The notes under the pieces: model-generated
The model's database searches: none
What the model saw: the letters and a program-made list of their open reading frames with translations, nothing else
What the model was told of the DNA's origin: nothing
Part shown: positions 1-6,969 of the stretch, one piece after another
Layout of the letters: the number at the start of each line of letters is the position of its first letter
Numbering within the stretch: the first letter of the stretch is position 1
Made by a program: the position numbers and the translations under genes
Assembly: GCA_950072225.1 (NCBI GenBank)
Contig: CATMOP010000018.1
Coordinates: 1-13,040 of the forward strand
Direction of reading: 5' to 3'
DNA length: 13,040 nt
DNA from: an uncultured Nitrospina sp.
Lineage (GTDB): Bacteria; Nitrospinota; Nitrospinia; Nitrospinales; VA-1

Positions 1-1
1 C

Positions 2-418
2 TTTCATCCAACGGGAATTGAAACCACCGCGCATTTGATGCAGTACACCTTGGTTCCCGCCTACTTCATGGACAAAATTGAGTACGCCGGAAAAATGTGC
101 ATGGATGCGGCGGACTCGATGGTCGCTGCACAAGCTGAAAACGGCAGTTGGGATAATGAAAATACCGACCATACCATGGATGCCTGCCGAAACCTTATGC
201 TGGTTTCGGATACCTTCAAGACCAAGGAAAAATACGCACCGGTTATTGAAAAAGGCGTGCGCTGGTTGATCGATATAAAAAATGAACAAGGTTGGGGAGA
301 TTTTCCGCAGGAACCCAGTAATGTGGAACGCACTGCAGACGGCTTGGACACCCTACTCAAATACCGGTGTTATGAGGCCGGTGAACCCATGTCACATTTC
401 TGGGCCTTCAGTAAATAA
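2..418 (+). CDS. Prenyltransferase/squalene-oxidase-repeat protein, C-terminal part (5' end outside window)
   Basis: The reading frame is open from base 2 and runs to TAA at 416-418, so the true start lies upstream of the window; the in-frame ATG at 35 is internal. The 138 visible residues carry two QW-like repeats typical of the alpha/alpha-barrel prenyltransferase and squalene-hopene cyclase superfamily: QAENGSW (Q-x3-G-x-W) and, about 50 residues later, NEQGWGDF. A conserved-looking stretch, ERTADGLDTLLKYR, follows near the C-terminus. The family includes terpene cyclases and many uncharacterised proteins; the catalytic N-terminal half is not visible, so the substrate cannot be named. A GC hairpin and dispersed repeat copy begin one base after the stop codon. 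Confidence 0.65.
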   Translation, partial: FHPTGIETTAHLMQYTLVPAYFMDKIEYAGKMCMDAADSMVAAQAENGSWDNENTDHTMDACRNLMLVSDTFKTKEKYAPVIEKGVRWLIDIKNEQGWGDFPQEPSNVERTADGLDTLLKYRCYEAGEPMSHFWAFSK

Positions 419-486
419 CCACTCGGCGTGGGGCCAAAGAGCAATAGCTTAATCTGGTGAGCAAAGAGTTATCTCGGCTTAGCAAA
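419..486 (+). repeat. Dispersed hairpin-plus-tail repeat, copy 1
   Basis: A short inverted repeat (CCAC at 419-422, GTGG at 428-431) starts directly after the TAA of the upstream gene. It is followed by a tail beginning GCCAAAGAGCAATAGCTT. Compared by eye with the copy at 9858-9922 (read on the minus strand), 40 of 49 tail positions match without gaps, ending in the shared CTCGGCTTA. It belongs to an intergenic repeat family also seen near 1936, 3715, 9761, 9858 and 10772. The hairpin could act as an mRNA 3' end stabiliser or weak terminator for the upstream gene; this is inference. Confidence 0.7.
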
Positions 487-503
487 CTATTACAAATTAA
501 GTC

Positions 504-516
504 TAGCGTTACGCTA
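504..516. promoter_or_regulatory. Perfect palindrome just upstream of the nucleotidyltransferase start
   Basis: TAGCGT at 504-509 and ACGCTA at 511-516 are exact reverse complements around a single T, ending 10 nt before the ATG at 527. It occupies the place where a ribosome-binding site would be expected, and none is obvious there. It could be a small operator or an RNA hairpin that limits initiation; it might also be the degenerate end of the repeat at 419-486. Confidence 0.35.
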
Positions 517-526
517 ATGGTTTTTC

Positions 527-1282
527 ATGGAAGCAATCATATTACTTGCCGGTTACGGCTCCCGCCTGAACAGGCAGGATCTGCCCCATAAAGCGCTTCT
601 GCCTTTCGGCGAGGAGACACTCCTTTCCCGCCACCTGAAATGCCTGCAGGCTCTGGGCATCTCAAAAACCCATCTTATCCTGGGCCATAATGCCTCGGCT
701 CTGAAAACTTGTGTGCAGAACCTCAACTTGGATCTGCCGGTACATTTCATTGATAATCCAGTCTACCGCACCACCGGCAACACCTTATCAATGGTGATGG
801 GACTCAAACATTGCCAGGATGAAACGTTGATCCTGGATGGCGATGTCCTGTATCCACCCCAAGCCCTGCTCGATTATGTCCAAAAATCACCGCGCTCTTC
901 ATTCGCGTTAATACCCGCTGACATCGACAACGTTGAATGCACCAAGGTTTTATTGAATCCCTCGGGAACCATCCACGCTTTCATCACCAAACGGGAACTG
1001 ACCAATGAGGAAAAATCCGGTTTCAGTTTCGGGGGCGAGGCGATTGGATTTTTCGTGCTCCGCCAGGAAGATGTCGCCCGGTTTGTCGCCCTGTATGAAA
1101 ACAATGAGTCCACCTACCGACCGGTTCTTTGGGAAATCCCGTTCACTGATTTTGCCCGCAACACCCCCCTGCATCCCTGGCATATTACCCAGAGCGGTTG
1201 CGTTGAAATAGATACCCAGGAAGACTACTCCACCGCTTTGAACCACTTTCTATCCCACCCTGAGCAATACCGGCTCCCATAA
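527..1282 (+). CDS. LicC-like nucleotidyltransferase (NTP transferase domain)
   Basis: This 251-residue protein has the signature of the GT-A-fold nucleotidyltransferases that join an NTP to a phosphorylated sugar or head group such as phosphocholine or a phosphonate. The nucleotide-binding loop is LAGYGSRL (residues 7-14), followed by HKALLPFG with K22. The metal-binding motif is LDGD (D104 and D106). NPVYRTTGNTLSM (78-90) resembles the stretch found in LicC and related cytidylyltransferases, and CVEIDTQEDY near 225-234 gives the second metal-site acidic pair, E227 and D229. Length fits a single-domain enzyme. The acceptor cannot be read from sequence, so phosphocholine, inositol phosphate or a phosphonate are all possible. 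No strong Shine-Dalgarno sequence precedes the ATG. The gene stands alone between a repeat and an AT-rich spacer. Confidence 0.8.
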   Translation: MEAIILLAGYGSRLNRQDLPHKALLPFGEETLLSRHLKCLQALGISKTHLILGHNASALKTCVQNLNLDLPVHFIDNPVYRTTGNTLSMVMGLKHCQDETLILDGDVLYPPQALLDYVQKSPRSSFALIPADIDNVECTKVLLNPSGTIHAFITKRELTNEEKSGFSFGGEAIGFFVLRQEDVARFVALYENNESTYRPVLWEIPFTDFARNTPLHPWHITQSGCVEIDTQEDYSTALNHFLSHPEQYRLP

Positions 1283-1545
1283 TTATATAAATTGATAAGT
1301 TTTATTAATTATGTATGAAAAATTATCCAAATTATTTAAAAGTTATAAAATTTATTAAATAAAAACCTAAAATCCGCTCAGATTTAAATTTTCCGGACAT
1401 TTTTTTTGTAAAATTTACCCTTTAAATACAAAAGGTTAAATAGTCCCCTCCTAAGAACCCCCATATTATCTCCTCAATTGGTATCTTTTTTGCCTTTTTA
1501 AAGAAGTAAGCATTAAAGACCTAAAATTATTAAGGATTAAATTGG
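1283..1545. other. AT-rich gene-free spacer
   Basis: No coding signal is visible. By hand count only 14 of the 100 bases at 1281-1380 are G or C, far below the flanking genes. The stretch has A/T tracts and could hold the terminator region of the upstream gene and the promoter of the small membrane protein, but no clear hairpin terminator or sigma-70 boxes with good spacing stand out. Confidence 0.5.
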
Positions 1546-1554
1546 GTGAATGTT

Positions 1555-1847
1555 ATGAGTGGAACCATGGATTTTATCGCCAACAAGGTGGTATTCATTT
1601 CCTTCGGGCAAATCGGGATTATGTTTCTCACCTGTTTTCTTTGCCTGCTCTACGGAAAATATAAAACGGGACTGCTAATATCCTATTTCTTTATTTTTTT
1701 TACTGGGGTTTTGTGTCCAACAGTATTTACTGGCTGGAATTATTCGGTGACTCAGGAATGGGGCTTATGATGTATTTTTTCAGTGCCACCGCCATAGCTC
1801 TGATGGGGGTCATCAGCTTTTTTCAATCGGACCACCAGCCAGCGTGA
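1555..1847 (+). CDS. Small three-helix membrane protein, apparent -1 frameshift at a T8 run
   Basis: Read literally, an ORF stops at 1768-1770 after two hydrophobic helices. However, the frame entered by a -1 shift at the run of eight T (1694-1701) reads FYWGFVSNSIYWLELF, then a third helix (MMYFFSATAIALMGVISFF), and stops at TGA 1845-1847. One extra T would give a single 97-residue protein of three membrane segments. The downstream part is more protein-like than the literal in-frame tail, which supports a frame break rather than a natural stop. I have an unverified memory of small membrane proteins with a similar WGYV-type motif. I chose the ATG at 1555 because GGGTGA (1544-1549) sits just upstream; GTG 1546 and ATG 1567 are alternatives. 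Function unknown. The break may be a sequencing error, a decayed gene or slippage on T-TTT-TTT. Confidence 0.55.
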
Positions 1848-1935
1848 CACCCCATTCGGGGCATGCGTGGTATTCAACCATTGCCTTCATGCCCGGAACG
1901 GGTAAAAGCTAATGAATGGACATAACTCGCTGGAC

Positions 1936-1979
1936 CCTATTAGCAATAACCTTTATGGGTTAGCAAGTGGAGAGGCGAG
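1936..1979 (+). repeat. Dispersed repeat, tail-only copy
   Basis: TAGCAATAACCTTTATGGG and the following TTAGCAAGTGG match the tail of the minus-strand copy at 9858-9922 at about 22 of 30 positions by eye. No good GC hairpin precedes it, so it seems to be a truncated member of the family. Confidence 0.5.
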
Positions 1980-2144
1980 ATGCTGCGAGAGTCTCAACAT
2001 AACGACTGCGAGAGTTTTGGGGGTGTCATCCTGAGCTAGTGATGTTCCTTCCGTTGCCTTCTTGCCCCAGTTATATCCTCTTCCTTAACCTTCGTGCCCC
2101 GCATGGGGTAGGGGTATGTCGAAGGATCTTGGGGTTATGCAAAG

Positions 2145-2185
2145 GCCCCTATTAAGGGGCAGGGGCAGGTAATGGCAATGCCTGC
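2145..2185 (+). repeat. Possible degenerate copy of the hairpin-plus-tail repeat
   Basis: GCCCCT (2145-2150) and AGGGGC (2155-2160) form a six-base-pair stem around ATTA. It is followed by GGCAGGTAATGGCAATGCC, which only loosely resembles the family tail. The hairpin is clear; family membership is weak. Confidence 0.3.
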
Positions 2186-2240
2186 GTTCACGAGTCGCTA
2201 AACATTTTCCATCATAAGGAATTTAGTAAATCGGTAATGT

Positions 2241-2768
2241 TCAGCTCGTCTGAAGTGCCCGCGAAATTTTAATCAGTTGATCCGCTAATTTCTTAATACG
2301 CTGTTTAATTTCAGAGTTGGCTAAGTTATCTGCTTCAAACGACTCGCCAGTGACATAAACGAAGCGAGGCAGGACGATACATCGAAAGTCCAGCATTAGG
2401 CTGTTAGCCAGGCTCATGATGGACATATAACTGCCTTGCCCTCCAGCAGCGCAAAGGAATCCCACCACTTTATCCTGCCAACTCTTTCCGGTAAGTTCGA
2501 TCAGATTTTTTGCGGCGGCATTGGCATCGTAGTTATAAATTGGAACGGAAAGCAAAATCCCCTCAGCTTTTTGGACTCGCTCAGCGGCAGATATAACCTC
2601 CGGTCGCGAGTATACAGAATCTCCATCGCAAAGAGGCAAGGGGTTATTCTTCAGAGCCATAAAATCCACCGTTACCCCTGCTTGACGGAGTGCTTCTTCG
2701 GCATGCTGTGCCAGGACAAGACTACGGCTTTCAGGATTGAGACTGCAAGCCACGATTAAATAAGACAT
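2241..2768 (-). CDS. NAD(P)H-dependent FMN reductase-like flavoprotein
   Basis: The 175-residue product fits the single-domain flavodoxin-like fold of the NADPH-dependent FMN reductase family, soluble enzymes that reduce flavin or other acceptors with NAD(P)H. ACSLNPESRS (7-16) is the FMN phosphate-binding loop, corresponding to the usual GSxRxxS. VPIYNYDANAAAKNLIE (75-91) corresponds to the family PxYNxxxxxxLKNxID segment, and AAGGQGSYMS (107-116) to the glycine-rich loop near the isoalloxazine ring. I place the start at the ATG whose first base is 2768, because GAGGA lies about 6 nt upstream on the minus strand; an upstream in-frame start would add 14 residues with no family counterpart. 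It is transcribed divergently from the HAD gene at 2989. The physiological acceptor is unknown. Confidence 0.8.
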   Translation of the reverse strand: MSYLIVACSLNPESRSLVLAQHAEEALRQAGVTVDFMALKNNPLPLCDGDSVYSRPEVISAAERVQKAEGILLSVPIYNYDANAAAKNLIELTGKSWQDKVVGFLCAAGGQGSYMSIMSLANSLMLDFRCIVLPRFVYVTGESFEADNLANSEIKQRIKKLADQLIKISRALQTS

Positions 2769-2988
2769 ATATTTCCTCATTTTTTTAGGATTGGCCCTTA
2801 ATACTCTCATTTTCTTAACAATTAAATCAAACTGTGACCCCTTTCACTCTGGGATCTATGCCGATCAGAATTTTTCAGGCTAGTCTACCCCTATATTTTT
2901 TTTCGTTTCATGTTTCCTATATGTTTATACTTTTCTCGTTGCAGATAAAAGCCGTAAACGGTTAATCTGTTGGGAAATCCCTTTAAAA

Positions 2989-3711
2989 ATGGAATTTAAA
3001 CCTAGGAGCGGACACTTGCCATTATCTTCTTTCAAAGCAGTTTTTTTTGATGTCGGAGGAACCCTGATCCACGTTCACCCTTCGGTTGGGGATGTCTATG
3101 CCCGGCACGCACGCCCCTTCGGCTTTTCGGGTTCCGCCCAGGATTTAAATGAAAGATTCCGCGCGCAATGGAAGAAAATGGGAGGCATCGAGTCTCTGGG
3201 CAATCAAAGCGGAACCGAGGCAGAAAGAAAGTTTTGGCACAAACTTGTTTATGAGGTGTTTCAACCGCTGGGGGGACTCGACCGGTTTGAAGAATACTTC
3301 GATCTCATTTTTGCAGCGTTTCGAGAGAAGTCCAACTGGCGGGTTTATGAAGATGTGATTGAATCGAAGATTCTCGAAACCTTAAAAAAAAGAGGAGTGG
3401 TGCTGGGGGTGATCTCCAACTGGGATTCCCGGTTGACCTCCACATTAGAAAATATTGGTCTTGCAGGCTATTTTGATTTTATTCTTCCCTCTGCCGTGAT
3501 CGGGTCGGCAAAACCCGATAAAAAAATATTTGAGGAAGCGTTAAGACGAAGCGGGGTCGCACCCCATGAAGCATGCCATATCGGCGATGAAATCAAAACC
3601 GATGTGGAAGGCGCCCAACGTGTTGGTATTCATTCTATCCTGCTGGACCGGGACAATCGCTTTGACAACGCAGGGACAACCAAAGTCACTTCATTTCTGC
3701 AACTGGTTTAA
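2989..3711 (+). CDS. HAD-superfamily hydrolase with DVGGT motif
   Basis: The protein (240 residues from this ATG) is a subfamily I HAD hydrolase with a helical cap between motifs I and II. Motif I is FFDVGGTL: the nucleophile is D21, but the usual acid/base Asp two residues later is G23. Motif II is ISNWD (S143), motif III is K175 in AKPDKK, and motif IV is GDEIKTD (D200, D205). Such enzymes usually act on small phosphate esters. The DVGGT form is seen in HDHD3/REG-2-like members, so loss of the second Asp may be a subgroup trait and not damage. The ATG has no Shine-Dalgarno sequence. An in-frame TTG at 3016 has TAGGAG at 3003-3008, seven bases upstream, and is a serious alternative start. 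A GC-rich hairpin begins three bases after the stop. Substrate unknown. Confidence 0.8.
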   Translation: MEFKPRSGHLPLSSFKAVFFDVGGTLIHVHPSVGDVYARHARPFGFSGSAQDLNERFRAQWKKMGGIESLGNQSGTEAERKFWHKLVYEVFQPLGGLDRFEEYFDLIFAAFREKSNWRVYEDVIESKILETLKKRGVVLGVISNWDSRLTSTLENIGLAGYFDFILPSAVIGSAKPDKKIFEEALRRSGVAPHEACHIGDEIKTDVEGAQRVGIHSILLDRDNRFDNAGTTKVTSFLQLV

Positions 3712-3714
3712 GAA

Positions 3715-3765
3715 CCGGCGGAGCCGCCGGAGGCAATAGGTCGATATTCATAAAGCAAGCAAATA
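3715..3765 (+). repeat. Dispersed hairpin-plus-tail repeat copy, after the HAD gene
   Basis: CCGGCGG (3715-3721) and CCGCCGG (3724-3730) form a strong inverted repeat starting three bases after the HAD stop codon. The following AGGCAATAGG and, further on, AAGCAAGCAAAT resemble the family tail with small gaps. The hairpin is certain from sequence; the tail match is moderate. Confidence 0.5.
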
Positions 3766-3785
3766 CAAATGCGCTTTTTACTACA

Positions 3786-3811
3786 GCCCCTTTCCTCTCC
3801 TCAGAAGGGGC
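3786..3811. repeat. Inverted repeat GCCCCTT/AAGGGGC
   Basis: GCCCCTT at 3786-3792 and AAGGGGC at 3805-3811 are exact reverse complements with a 12-nt loop. No T-run follows on either strand, so it is not a clear intrinsic terminator. It may be part of the repeat debris between the HAD and pentapeptide genes. Confidence 0.35.
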
Positions 3812-3833
3812 CAAAATTACCGAATAAATAGAA

Positions 3834-3859
3834 AGCCTCTTAAAAAGCTCGAAGAGGCT
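3834..3859 (-). terminator. Probable intrinsic terminator for the pentapeptide-repeat gene
   Basis: AGCCTCTT (3834-3841) and AAGAGGCT (3852-3859) form an eight-base-pair stem with a 10-nt loop. Read on the minus strand the stem is followed by TTTCTATTTATT, a T-rich tail. It lies about 70 nt downstream of the pentapeptide gene's register-restored stop at 3927-3929, in the right orientation. Confidence 0.55.
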
Positions 3860-3926
3860 GGTCATCCCAATCTATAAACTAAATCGGTTAGGGGAAGTTT
3901 TTTTACGGGAAGGAGATCGGTGGATT

Positions 3927-4438
3927 TTAGGCCTTGTGGCCTTTGACGCCATCCAGCTTGGCATTTTTAAAACTGGCCTCTTTGGTGACAGCAGAAGTCA
4001 GGTCGGCTTTGGAGAGATCGGCTCCAAAAAAAGAGACGGCGCTGAGGTCGGCTTCTCTTAAATCACAACCAACCAGGGATGCGAAGCTCATGCTGGCTTT
4101 ATTGCATTTTGCCCTGACCAGTTTTGCCCCCCCCCCAATTTAGCCCGACTGAACGAAGCATTTTCCAGATTGGTGAGACACAGATCGGCTTCTTTTAAAT
4201 TGGCCTCACTAAAATCGGCATTTGTCATGTCGGATTTTCGGAAATTGCATTTGGCTAAAAATGCCTTGATGAATTTGGCTTTCTTCAGCGAGCAATTGCT
4301 GAAATTAGTAGAGGCAATGGTCCTCCCACTGAAATCAAAACCCGAAAGGTCCAACCCGGAAAAATCCATGTTGGTCAGATGAGGTTGTTTTTCATCTTCA
4401 AGCATTGCTTTAATTTTTGCCACCGTCGTATTAGCCAT
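3927..4438 (-). CDS. Pentapeptide-repeat protein, frame broken at a G10 tract
   Basis: The start ATG (first base 4438) has AAGGGA a few bases upstream. The N-terminal ~30 residues are not repetitive; pentapeptide repeats of the A(D/N)LxX type follow (MDFSG, LDLSG, FDFSG, then ADFSE, ANLKE, ADLCL), building the right-handed quadrilateral beta-helix typical of the family. At the run of ten G on the coding strand (4127-4136) the literal frame enters a non-repetitive tail and stops at 4088. Shifting frame there restores repeats (AKLVR, ADLSA, ADLSK, ADLTS, AKLDG) up to TAA at 3927-3929. A run of eight G would keep the five-residue register exactly and give 169 residues. Family roles vary, including gyrase protection and structural roles; none can be assigned. 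Whether G10 is real, variable or a sequencing error is unknown. Confidence 0.7.
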
Positions 4439-4539
4439 TGAGTCCCTTCATCGATTTAAATCAAAGTCTTTTAGATATAACTGGTCACAACAATCTTGAC
4501 AAAAAATAATTTTATTTTCGGAATATCAAGGCTTTCGGG

Positions 4540-6057
4540 TTAATCCCTGTTCCCAAAAGACCCCGCTAACGGTATTTTTTTTCTACTCTCCCAGAATTGT
4601 AGGGCCAATAAAAAATAAAACGGGAGGTATTCGACCCAAGGAATCCATAGGCTTAATACCTGTAGTTCCTGGTAGTCAAAATAAAAATCCAGGTAATAAA
4701 ATCCTACTAGTCCGGTCAAAACAATCCACGCCCGGTGCGGAAATATACACAAAAATGGCACCACCCAGCAAAGGTACCACGGGTTCTGCACCGGACTCAG
4801 AAGAAAGACCAGTGCCATGATCCAGAAAAATCCCCGGACAAATTCCACAGGTCGCTCAATAAGAGAAGCTCCCTTACGCAGGAACCACAATAAAACCCCA
4901 ATTAAAATAATGGCTACCGAAACCTTGCTCAGGAAAATCGGTAAAGGATTGGACAGAATCATTTCATTCCCGTCCAAAACATTATTAAAGATGAAAACAA
5001 GAATAGCAAAAATGCTGTCGTTGCTCTGCCAATACAGGGTGAAGGCTTTGAGTCCTTCAAACATCCGCAGTCCGATTCCCATAAAGGGCAGATACCCCAA
5101 AACGATCACAACCAGAAATAAAGCACTGTTCTTCAGGATAACCAACCAGGCTCTTTTTCCATCCTGCAACATTTTTTCATAACAGGCCCGAAGGTATAAG
5201 GGGAGCAAAATTATAGGATACAGTTTTCCCAGGAAGCTGAAGGCCAGAAACAGGGTCGCCAAGGTATGGCGGTGGTTAAGCAGAAAATAAATGGAGCCGC
5301 AGAGCAAGGATATCCCGATGATATCCAAATGGGTCGAGTTAAACGTTTCCTTGATTACCAGAGGACTCCAGAAGTAAATCAGGCATCCGGCTTTATCCAT
5401 CCCCAGCTTAGGAAGGATGCCGATGATAAAGACCAGAGCCAAAACATCGAAAATTAAAAATCCTGCCCGCATGGCGACAATGCTGTCGGATTTAATATGG
5501 TGCGCCAGGCGAAATACAAACTGCGCCATCGGCGGGTAGATAGTTGGCACATCCGGATGGTTCACCCGTTCCAGAGTTTTAACGGATTGGGGAGACTCCC
5601 ATTTTAACGCATCCAAACGTTCCAATTCGCGCTCGTTGCGCTCGACATAAATTTCATAATAGCTTTCCGGATTCTGAATTCTTAGCTCTTTGAAGTTGTG
5701 CACTTCGGCGGGAGCGTATTCAAATGGATTGATTCCATTCGCGAACACTTTTCCATCCCACAAATAGCGGTATACGTCATCTTCCTGAATCTGCTGAGAG
5801 GGAAGGATGGCGGCACGAAACAACAGGCCAAACACAATGATCATCCAAAAAATGCCCCGGTCTCCGGGACGTTTTTGCACAAAAAACCAGGTGAGGCCAT
5901 AAAGCGTACACAGGGAAAAATAAACAGCGAGATAGGTGAGGAGGGGTCTTTCTGAATACCCTTCTCCCCAGTTGAATTGCTGGGAAAGTTGGGTCAGCAA
6001 AATATAAAGCAGGAGGCTCGCTATTCCCGTCAGCAGGATCGGGAGGCGGGAACGCAT
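4540..6057 (-). CDS. GT-C-type polytopic membrane glycosyltransferase
   Basis: This 505-residue protein has roughly a dozen hydrophobic segments starting with a helix at about residues 6-24. After the second to third helices comes an acidic loop, QEDDVYRYLWDGKVFANG (residues 91-108), with the adjacent NPF. This matches the catalytic first periplasmic loop of GT-C glycosyltransferases (GT87/DUF2029 and polyprenol-phosphate mannosyltransferase-like), where the acidic pair is thought to activate the acceptor. TIYPPMAQF (172-180) and FNSTHLD (239-245) are other motifs common in these enzymes. It should take a lipid-linked sugar and glycosylate an envelope acceptor. It is the last gene of the mla block and begins 6 nt after the TPR gene's stop with no evident Shine-Dalgarno sequence, so translational coupling is likely. 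Donor and acceptor are unknown. Confidence 0.72.
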   Translation of the reverse strand: MRSRLPILLTGIASLLLYILLTQLSQQFNWGEGYSERPLLTYLAVYFSLCTLYGLTWFFVQKRPGDRGIFWMIIVFGLLFRAAILPSQQIQEDDVYRYLWDGKVFANGINPFEYAPAEVHNFKELRIQNPESYYEIYVERNERELERLDALKWESPQSVKTLERVNHPDVPTIYPPMAQFVFRLAHHIKSDSIVAMRAGFLIFDVLALVFIIGILPKLGMDKAGCLIYFWSPLVIKETFNSTHLDIIGISLLCGSIYFLLNHRHTLATLFLAFSFLGKLYPIILLPLYLRACYEKMLQDGKRAWLVILKNSALFLVVIVLGYLPFMGIGLRMFEGLKAFTLYWQSNDSIFAILVFIFNNVLDGNEMILSNPLPIFLSKVSVAIILIGVLLWFLRKGASLIERPVEFVRGFFWIMALVFLLSPVQNPWYLCWVVPFLCIFPHRAWIVLTGLVGFYYLDFYFDYQELQVLSLWIPWVEYLPFYFLLALQFWESRKKIPLAGSFGNRD

Positions 6058-6063
6058 GCCAGG

Positions 6064-6963
6064 CTAGGGATTGCGGGCAAAGGAGCTCTGCCCCTCCAGG
6101 GTTTTCAACTGTTCTTTTTCGTGTTCTGAAAGGATTGTATAAATCTCCAGAACGCTCCGGTGAATATAGGGATCGTCATTTTTCAGAGCCAGTGCTGACC
6201 AGTAACGGGAAAGGGCTTGCCTGAACATAGTTTTTTTCTTATACAGGTCCCCAAGCTTGACATAAATATCCAGCCGGTCCGGCTCCAGGACCGAAACCCT
6301 TTCAAAAAAGTTCACCGCCTCAAGATAATCTCCCGACCGTTCATATTCTGCAGCCAGAGTTTCCAGATAAGTGGGGTTCTCCGCTTCCAGATCGCTGGCC
6401 TGTTTCAGGTGCTCAATACCTTGGGCAAATTTTTCCCGCTTCAGGTGCAACCGCCCTAGCCGGAAGTGGGTGAGCGCATGCCGATTATCAATACTCAATG
6501 CCTTAAGATATTTTTGTTCCGCCTCGGCAAGCTTTCCTTCCCGCTCTTTAAACTCGCCCAATACACTCAGAGGATGTGCCGAATCCGGGTTTTTATCTGC
6601 CGCGGTTTCAAGTTGCCGGAAAGCCTCGTCATGGTTTCCCCTGTTGTAAAAAATCCCCGCCAGGTTAATGCGACTGAAAGAGTCTTCAATAATTTTCAGA
6701 ACATCCCGGTACAGGTTTTCAGCCTGGTCGGTCTTGCCCCGGTCCTGATACACAACGGCCAGATTGTACATGGCGAATGTGTCATTGGGGTTTTGCCGGA
6801 GTGCAAGTTTGTACTCTTCAATGGCTTTAGCCATTTCCTGGTTATCGTAATGCTCAACGCCCTTGTTGAAATGACTGTCAATAGGGGCCGGGACATTAGC
6901 GCAACCAAAAAAAAGCGTTGCCACAATAACCCTTAATATGTTCAGAAAATTTCTTTTAACCAT
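6064..6963 (-). CDS. TPR-repeat probable lipoprotein
   Basis: The 299-residue product opens with basic residues (MVKR), a hydrophobic stretch and a lipobox-like FFGC with C21 as the candidate lipidated cysteine. Export and anchoring in the envelope are therefore probable, though the -3 residue is F rather than the preferred L. From about residue 30 there are seven consecutive tetratricopeptide repeats to about residue 270, for example AMYNLAVVYQDRGKTDQAE and LAAEYERSGDYLEAVNFFE. TPR arrays are protein-binding scaffolds. Its gene starts 6 nt after the mlaD stop and ends 6 nt before the glycosyltransferase start, so it is almost certainly co-transcribed with both. A scaffold role linked to the lipid-transport machine is plausible but inferred. 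It is not a recognised core Mla subunit. Confidence 0.8.
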   Translation of the reverse strand: MVKRNFLNILRVIVATLFFGCANVPAPIDSHFNKGVEHYDNQEMAKAIEEYKLALRQNPNDTFAMYNLAVVYQDRGKTDQAENLYRDVLKIIEDSFSRINLAGIFYNRGNHDEAFRQLETAADKNPDSAHPLSVLGEFKEREGKLAEAEQKYLKALSIDNRHALTHFRLGRLHLKREKFAQGIEHLKQASDLEAENPTYLETLAAEYERSGDYLEAVNFFERVSVLEPDRLDIYVKLGDLYKKKTMFRQALSRYWSALALKNDDPYIHRSVLEIYTILSEHEKEQLKTLEGQSSFARNP

Positions 6964-6969
6964 CGTTGT

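Larger units (their letters stand above)
1848..2240. other. Repeat-rich gene-free region
   Basis: No convincing coding sequence was seen. The region holds several small inverted repeats: CCCCATTCGGGG near 1850-1861, a tail-only copy of the dispersed repeat (1936-1979), CCCCGCATGGGG near 2096-2107, and GCCCCT/AGGGGC at 2145-2160. CTGCGAGAGT occurs twice, at 1983 and 2006. GTCATCCTGAGC at 2025-2036 and GTCGAAGGATCTTGGGG at 2118-2134 contain the inverted pair ATCCT/AGGAT. It looks like a graveyard of degenerate intergenic repeats. Confidence 0.5.

Noticed and set aside
1767..1847. Separate 26-residue peptide starting at the ATGA overlap
   Set aside because: Its frame extends upstream through a convincing protein segment (YWGFVSN...) to the T8 run, so it is better explained as the C-terminal part of the frame-broken membrane protein than as an independent gene.
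2766..2810. Longer N-terminus for the FMN reductase-like protein starting at 2810
   Set aside because: The extra 14 residues have no family counterpart, and a GAGGA ribosome site precedes the internal ATG at 2768.
2769..2988. Sigma-70 promoter in the divergent spacer (TTGATT ... TATTAA on the minus strand)
   Set aside because: The spacing between the boxes is about 21 nt, too long for a credible promoter.
4817..5182. 121-codon plus-strand ORF opposite the glycosyltransferase
   Set aside because: Basic, low-complexity antisense translation; the minus-strand frame has membrane segments and GT-C motifs.
6466..6936. 156-codon plus-strand ORF opposite the TPR gene
   Set aside because: Antisense to seven clear TPR repeats; no ribosome site and no recognisable domain.
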